DNA from: Microbacterium sp. MYb66
GTDB lineage: Bacteria > Actinomycetota > Actinomycetes > Actinomycetales > Microbacteriaceae
NCBI RefSeq assembly: GCF_002979435.1
Contig: NZ_PCOV01000005.1
Span: 1 to 64,000 of the forward strand
Reading direction: 5' to 3'
DNA length: 64,000 nucleotides
The notes beneath the pieces are model-generated. The model searched no databases. It had not been told where the DNA came from and saw only the letters and a list, made by a program, of their open reading frames with translations. The translations under genes and the position numbers were made by a program. Below, in pieces: positions 60,090-64,000 of the stretch; the stretch's first letter is position 1, and each line of letters begins with the position of its first letter.

Positions 60090-61490
60090 GTGCTGGCGAT
60101 ACTGACGACCACCGGGCGCGTGCTGTGGCGACACTGGCCCGCGATGATGGCGTGGTACCTGGCGGGCATCCTCGTCCACTACGTGGTGACCGAGGTCGCC
60201 GGCTTCATCGGCGCATACTCCGCCACCCTCGGGTTCCTGGTGCTTCCGATCGGGATCCTCGCGCGGCTGGTGAGTCTGGTCGCGATGTTCCTGGTCCTGC
60301 GCGACGGTCTGCGCAACCTGCAGGAGGTCGCACCTCTTCCGGAGGCGGCCGCGGATCGCCGTCGGACGTTCCTCTCGGCTCTGCTCGCGGGCATCCTGCC
60401 GTTCTTCGCCGTGTACTGGGCGCAGGGCCTGCTGGGTGAGGACGTGCGGGCGTACTCGCTGCGGGCGCTCGAGGTGCGCACCGGCATCATCTGGACGGCG
60501 AGCGCGAACGGCGAGCCGCCGGTCAGCTCGGTCGACACCGTCCTCAACCTGCCGCTCAACGTGTGGACGGTGTCGATCATCGTGCTCGCGTTCGCCGGCC
60601 GCTGGGCGTGGTCGAAGTGGTCGGCGAAGCTCGCGACCTGGCTGTCGCCGGTCGCGGTCTACTTCGAGGTCGTGTGGGTCTTCTTCTCGGTGATGGTGCT
60701 CGGAGACATCTTCGACACGATCAAGGCGTGGGTCGACAGCCGTGCGGCCATGGCCTTCCTCGAGACGGTCAGGGAACAGGTGCTGGATGCCGTCGCACCG
60801 CTGCGCTGGCTGTGGGAGGGGATCGGCTGGGTGCTGTCCGAGGCGGGACCCGTCCTCCTCGCTCCGCTCGCCTGGCTGACCATCGCCGGCGTCGTGTTCG
60901 GCCAGGCGATCGTCGCCGAGAAGCTGCGTGTGGAGAGCGAGCTGATCGCCCGCGTGCGCGAACACGCGGCCGTCATCCCCAATCCACTCGTGCGACGGCT
61001 CAAGGACCTCGGTGAAGAGCTCGGCGCACGCTTCCGCCCGATCGGACGGGCGCTGCTGCTGATGTGGCGCGCAGGTCCGCTGCTCGTCGGCTCCTACGCT
61101 CTGCTCTACCTTCTCGTGAAGGCGCTCGAGTCGTACGTCTCCTTCGGCATCACACGGCTCATCGGCCCTCAGGAGTACGTGTTCTGGGCGATCGCGACGC
61201 CGCTGGTTTCGCTGGTGCCGCTGCTGCTCATGGAGCCGCTGCGGATCGCGGTGATCAGCGGGGCGTACGACGCGACCCTCGGTCGGCTGCGTCGACGGCA
61301 GCAGGATCGCACGGACACGTCGGGTCTCTCGTCGCAGGAATCGGAGATGCGCGCCGTCGCCGATGCCGCGGGACTCCTGCCCTCCTCGGTGGATGCCGTC
61401 GCCGCCGCGATGGTCACCCCACCGGTCAGGGACGGCGTCGAGGGTCAGGGCTCGAACTCGAACCTCACGAACGACCCGCCGGCGTCGTAG
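60090..61490 (+). CDS. Large multi-pass membrane protein, unknown function
   Basis: 466 residues from GTG; TAGCTT about 13 nt upstream suggests a leaderless mRNA. Around seven or eight membrane segments (for example about 15-40, 48-68, 90-110, 160-180, 195-215, 262-285, 335-352, 370-390), with loops rich in Arg. No family recognised; similar proteins occur beside coaE in actinobacteria, which is an impression and not a proof. Its last 46 nt overlap the convergent gene at 61445. Confidence 0.8.
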   Translation: MLAILTTTGRVLWRHWPAMMAWYLAGILVHYVVTEVAGFIGAYSATLGFLVLPIGILARLVSLVAMFLVLRDGLRNLQEVAPLPEAAADRRRTFLSALLAGILPFFAVYWAQGLLGEDVRAYSLRALEVRTGIIWTASANGEPPVSSVDTVLNLPLNVWTVSIIVLAFAGRWAWSKWSAKLATWLSPVAVYFEVVWVFFSVMVLGDIFDTIKAWVDSRAAMAFLETVREQVLDAVAPLRWLWEGIGWVLSEAGPVLLAPLAWLTIAGVVFGQAIVAEKLRVESELIARVREHAAVIPNPLVRRLKDLGEELGARFRPIGRALLLMWRAGPLLVGSYALLYLLVKALESYVSFGITRLIGPQEYVFWAIATPLVSLVPLLLMEPLRIAVISGAYDATLGRLRRRQQDRTDTSGLSSQESEMRAVADAAGLLPSSVDAVAAAMVTPPVRDGVEGQGSNSNLTNDPPAS

Positions 61491-62044
61491 GGCCGCACGT
61501 CGACCCAGAACGGGCCCTCGACATCGTCCGGCACCACGAACGGCACGATCAGCTCGTACGCGCCCGACTGCTCACTGAGGCAGGTCTCCGGTTCGTCCGC
61601 GCTCCAGTCCAGGCCGATCTCCGCACGCACGGGACTCCACTCGCGGCCCGTCGACTGCTCCACGAGGCTCGGCGTCTCGCAGCCGATCCCCTCGGTGCTG
61701 GGGTCCACCGGCAGCGCGACAGCGATCAGGCGCGTGTGCTCGGGCACGTCGAGACCCGAGACATCCTCGATCTCTCCTCCGCGCACCGGCCCCCAGGCCG
61801 CACCGGCGAGATCGGTCGTCCCGTCTTCGGGCACCACCACGGCCGTGACCGCTCGCGCACCGAACCCGAAGTACTGATACCACTCCTGCCAGCCGACCGC
61901 GACGGCGGTCGCGGGCAGGAGAGCGGCGAGTGCGACCAGAGCCAGAGTGTTGCTCCGCCACCAGGAGGGCCCCTTCGCCGGAGCATCCGCAGTCGCCGGT
62001 TCCTCCGGCGGCACCGGCGGCAGGGGCGGGGGCGGAATCGTCAT
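61445..62044 (-). CDS. Membrane-anchored extracytoplasmic protein
   Basis: 199 residues. A Pro-rich cytoplasmic start (IPPPPLPPVPPEEP), a single membrane helix (about 33-52) and an acidic outer domain with two Cys likely to pair (IGCETPS and ETCLSEQSG). No known family. Third gene of a set of three coupled, similarly built membrane-anchored proteins (4-nt overlaps). Confidence 0.78.
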   Translation of the reverse strand: MTIPPPPLPPVPPEEPATADAPAKGPSWWRSNTLALVALAALLPATAVAVGWQEWYQYFGFGARAVTAVVVPEDGTTDLAGAAWGPVRGGEIEDVSGLDVPEHTRLIAVALPVDPSTEGIGCETPSLVEQSTGREWSPVRAEIGLDWSADEPETCLSEQSGAYELIVPFVVPDDVEGPFWVDVRPYDAGGSFVRFEFEP

Positions 62045-62601
62045 CGGGCCCAGCCGTTCTCGTTCAGGAGCACCTCGGTCTCGACGGGCAGTGCATCGAG
62101 GTCGATCGGCAGGTCGATCACGGCGTCGCGCCGCACCTCGGAGAGCCCGGCCCCCGGCACGCCCAGACGGAGTGTCGCCCGGTCGCCGGTGACGTCGTCG
62201 GGGAGCTCGAACGCGAGGCTTCCTGCGCGGGGGACGCCGGTGACCAGGCGCTGAGCCGCGAATGTGGTGCCGCGATCCGTCGCACTGAAGGTGCGCTCGC
62301 CGATCGTGAGCTCCGCGAGGGACAGGGTGCTGAGATCCTGCGTCACCCCGCTCGCGGCCTCGAGATCGACGACGAGCCAGGTGCCGTCGGCGGACCAACC
62401 CTTCGCATCCGTGATCCGGTTCGCGAGGTGCACGTCGGTCACGGTCGCGATGAGATTGCGCGTGGCGGCTTCCTCGCCGATCTGCGCGACCGTGGAGAAC
62501 GGGGCGTTCGGAGCCTCGTCGGGAAGCGTCGCCTTCGAGACGCCCCACGCGCACGCGAGCAGCGCGGCGGTGGCGAGCCAGACGAGGACGTGCTTCTTCA
62601 C
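62041..62601 (-). CDS. Membrane-anchored extracytoplasmic protein
   Basis: 186 residues from GTG. One N-terminal helix (about 5-22) acts as signal anchor; the outer domain is beta-rich (NLIATVTDVHLANRITDAKGWSADGTWLVVDLEA), in the style of DUF4352-like immunoglobulin-fold domains. Function unknown. Middle gene of the three. Confidence 0.78.
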   Translation of the reverse strand: MKKHVLVWLATAALLACAWGVSKATLPDEAPNAPFSTVAQIGEEAATRNLIATVTDVHLANRITDAKGWSADGTWLVVDLEAASGVTQDLSTLSLAELTIGERTFSATDRGTTFAAQRLVTGVPRAGSLAFELPDDVTGDRATLRLGVPGAGLSEVRRDAVIDLPIDLDALPVETEVLLNENGWAR

Positions 62602-63290
62602 GGGAGCATCACCTCGTCGATCGTCGCCGTCAGGGTCGCTCCGACCCGGACGTTCTGCCAGTAGTCGCCGCGTATCAGACTCTGGCCGACGTAGTGATCG
62701 GAGTCGGGGAGGGTCAGGGCGATCTCCTCGCCGTCGCGGAAGTCGTCCTGCCCCACGACCCAGGCGAGCTGCAGGCGGGCGGGGACATCGGGCTGAAGGT
62801 CCGGATCGATGCTGCCGTCGTCGTCTCGCGAGACGCTGCCCTTCTCGTCGATCCCCTCGATGCGTATTCCGTCGACGACCGGCGACCGCGGATCGCTCGT
62901 GGCCGATCCTCGGGGCCTGTCGAACGTGTTGACGACGTCGACGGTGACGACCAGGACTCGCTCGCCCTTCTCCTCGTCGGGGTAGGCGGCGGCGTTGCCC
63001 CGCTCATCCCGCAGTTCGACGCCGACGACGGTCATCTCCAGGTCCGAGCCGGTGAAGGTCTCGCCGACGGCGACGACCGGGGTCGGATCGACGGCCGCGG
63101 CCTCGAGCCCGCCGAAGATCGCGGTGGTCGCCAGCAGCACGGCGCCGGCGCCCGTGATCAGCCATGAGGTCGGGATGAGGTCGATGCTGCGTCGCGCCCA
63201 GCCGAGGACCTTCGCGCGCGCCCCGGCGTTCGCGGCGACGACGGCCGGGTCGGGCACCTGGGTCGGAGTCTCCGGCGGCGTGGTGGTCAC
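62598..63290 (-). CDS. Membrane-anchored extracytoplasmic protein
   Basis: 230 residues from GTG. A Thr/Pro-rich cytoplasmic tail, a membrane helix (about 42-62) and an outer beta-rich domain (GETFTGSDLEMTVVGVELRDERGN; VLVVTVDVVNTFDRPR) resembling DUF4352-type domains. It is the first of three coupled genes that probably form one envelope complex. Function unknown. Confidence 0.78.
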   Translation of the reverse strand: MTTTPPETPTQVPDPAVVAANAGARAKVLGWARRSIDLIPTSWLITGAGAVLLATTAIFGGLEAAAVDPTPVVAVGETFTGSDLEMTVVGVELRDERGNAAAYPDEEKGERVLVVTVDVVNTFDRPRGSATSDPRSPVVDGIRIEGIDEKGSVSRDDDGSIDPDLQPDVPARLQLAWVVGQDDFRDGEEIALTLPDSDHYVGQSLIRGDYWQNVRVGATLTATIDEVMLP

Positions 63291-63477
63291 GGCAACAGCA
63301 TAGATCGGGAGCGGGGGTCGGACGGCTCCTCCGCTTTCCGTAAGAACCTCGCTTCTTTCCCCGTCACAGAGCCGAAGGAGGGGCCCTTCCGGAACCCGCC
63401 TCAGTACTCTGAGCGAGAAGTCAGGGGCGCAGAAGCCCCGGTGATCCCGTCGACGCAGACGGGCGGAGGAGGATGCA

Positions 63478-64000
63478 GTGGCAGTCATCGGCATCGTGCG
63501 GGAGCCTGCGGGCGAAGCACGGGTCTCGGCCACCCCGGCGACGATCGCGTCGCTCGGGAAGCTGGGACACACGGTCAGAGTCGAACGGGGAGCGGGCGCG
63601 GCAGCGTCGTACCCCGACGCGGAGTACGAGGCGGCGGGAGCCGCACTCGTCGACCGCGCCGAAGCCTGGGGGAGCGAGGTCGTCCTCGCCATCACGGCTC
63701 CCGGTCCCGAGGAGATCGTGCTCCTCGCCGACGGTGCGACCCTCATCGCCCTCCTCTCGCCCGCTCTGCGTCCCGACCTCGTCGACTCCCTCGCACAGCG
63801 GGGGATCACGGCGCTCGCCCTCGACGCGGTGCCGCGCATCTCGCGCGCGCAGTCGATGGACGTGCTCAGCTCGATGGCGAACATCGCCGGCTACCGGGCC
63901 GTCGTCGAGGCCGCCCACGAGTTCGGGCGCTTCTTCACCGGTCAGGTGACGGCCGCGGGCAAGGTTCCTCCGGCGAAGGTGCTCGTCGCCGGGGCCGGAG
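63478..64000 (+). CDS. pntA: NAD(P) transhydrogenase subunit alpha, N-terminal part (cut by window end)
   Basis: The reading frame is open from GTG 63478 to the window end, with GGAGGAGG 7 nt before it. The visible ~174 residues begin AVIGIVREPAGEARVSATPAT and contain PRISRAQSMDVLSSMANIAGYRAV (about 120-143), the signature of PntA/alanine dehydrogenase domain I. PntA is preferred because of the SRAQSMDVLSSMANIAGYRA form. It would supply NADPH by hydride transfer driven by the proton gradient. The gap 63291-63477 holds a small GGGGC/GCCCC stem at about 63423. Confidence 0.88.
   Translation, partial: MAVIGIVREPAGEARVSATPATIASLGKLGHTVRVERGAGAAASYPDAEYEAAGAALVDRAEAWGSEVVLAITAPGPEEIVLLADGATLIALLSPALRPDLVDSLAQRGITALALDAVPRISRAQSMDVLSSMANIAGYRAVVEAAHEFGRFFTGQVTAAGKVPPAKVLVAGAG

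Noticed and set aside
63422..63441. GGGGC/GCCCC stem before the pntA start as a terminator
   Set aside because: The stem is only five base pairs with no T-run; too short to support.
1..64000. Mobile element or genomic island borders
   Set aside because: No integrase, transposase, tRNA-end or direct-repeat borders were seen around the 17-58 kb block.
1..64000. CRISPR arrays, tRNA, rRNA or riboswitches
   Set aside because: No regularly spaced repeats, cloverleaf-like sequences or conserved riboswitch cores were noticed by eye; a covariance search was not possible.

Overview
The window is very GC-rich DNA with GTG/TTG starts, ATGA/GTGA gene overlaps and an actinobacterial gene set. The closest fit is a Microbacterium-like member of the Microbacteriaceae; this is an inference from gene content and codon use, as no rRNA is present. 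I see no transposase, integrase, tRNA, rRNA or CRISPR.

Region by region. 0.2-4.5 kb: a GntR regulator and the methylcitrate cycle operon prpDBC, which consumes propionyl-CoA, closed by a strong hairpin. 4.6-7.3 kb: an MFS carrier and two small membrane genes. 7.7-12.2 kb: a valine/isobutyrate operon (mmsA, acyl-CoA dehydrogenase, mmsB, enoyl-CoA hydratase). 12.2-13.2 kb: a YdeI-like protein and a MarR regulator. 13.4-16.9 kb: etfBA followed by a membrane cytochrome b561-like protein that may take electrons from ETF. 16.9-58.2 kb: a large catabolic block. 58.2-64 kb: housekeeping (coaE, GNAT, thioesterase, membrane proteins, and the start of an NAD(P) transhydrogenase alpha gene cut by the window end).

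The main content is the 17-58 kb block. It carries recognisable counterparts of nearly the whole mycobacterial/rhodococcal KstR2 regulon for breakdown of the last two steroid rings (the HIP pathway): a KstR2-like TetR repressor, FadD3-like ligase, FadE30-, FadE31-, FadE32- and FadE33-like dehydrogenases, IpdF, FadA6, IpdC, EchA20 and two separate IpdAB pairs. Added to it are a branched-chain-type ABC importer with a permease-ATPase fusion, further SDRs, a MaoC hydratase, five NTF2-like (SnoaL/dehydratase-fold) proteins, an old yellow enzyme, an MFS carrier, a metallo-hydrolase, an aldo/keto reductase and a VOC epimerase-like protein. Ring A/B genes (kstD, ksh, hsa) are not in the window.

Reading the intergenic regions by eye gives 13 copies of a palindrome that fits the published KstR2 motif AnCAAGnnCTTGnT at 7-9 of 10 fixed positions. 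They lie in front of almost every operon of the block, including the ABC importer. I therefore infer one regulon: import of a bicyclic, HIP-type acid or a relative, CoA activation, side-chain and ring beta-oxidation, hydrolytic opening of both rings, and delivery of acetyl-, propionyl- and succinyl-CoA. Propionyl-CoA would go to prpDBC and electrons to EtfBA. A Baeyer-Villiger-type monooxygenase, an esterase and a PadR regulator sit inside the block with their own palindrome and appear to be separately controlled. The substrate is inferred, not shown.
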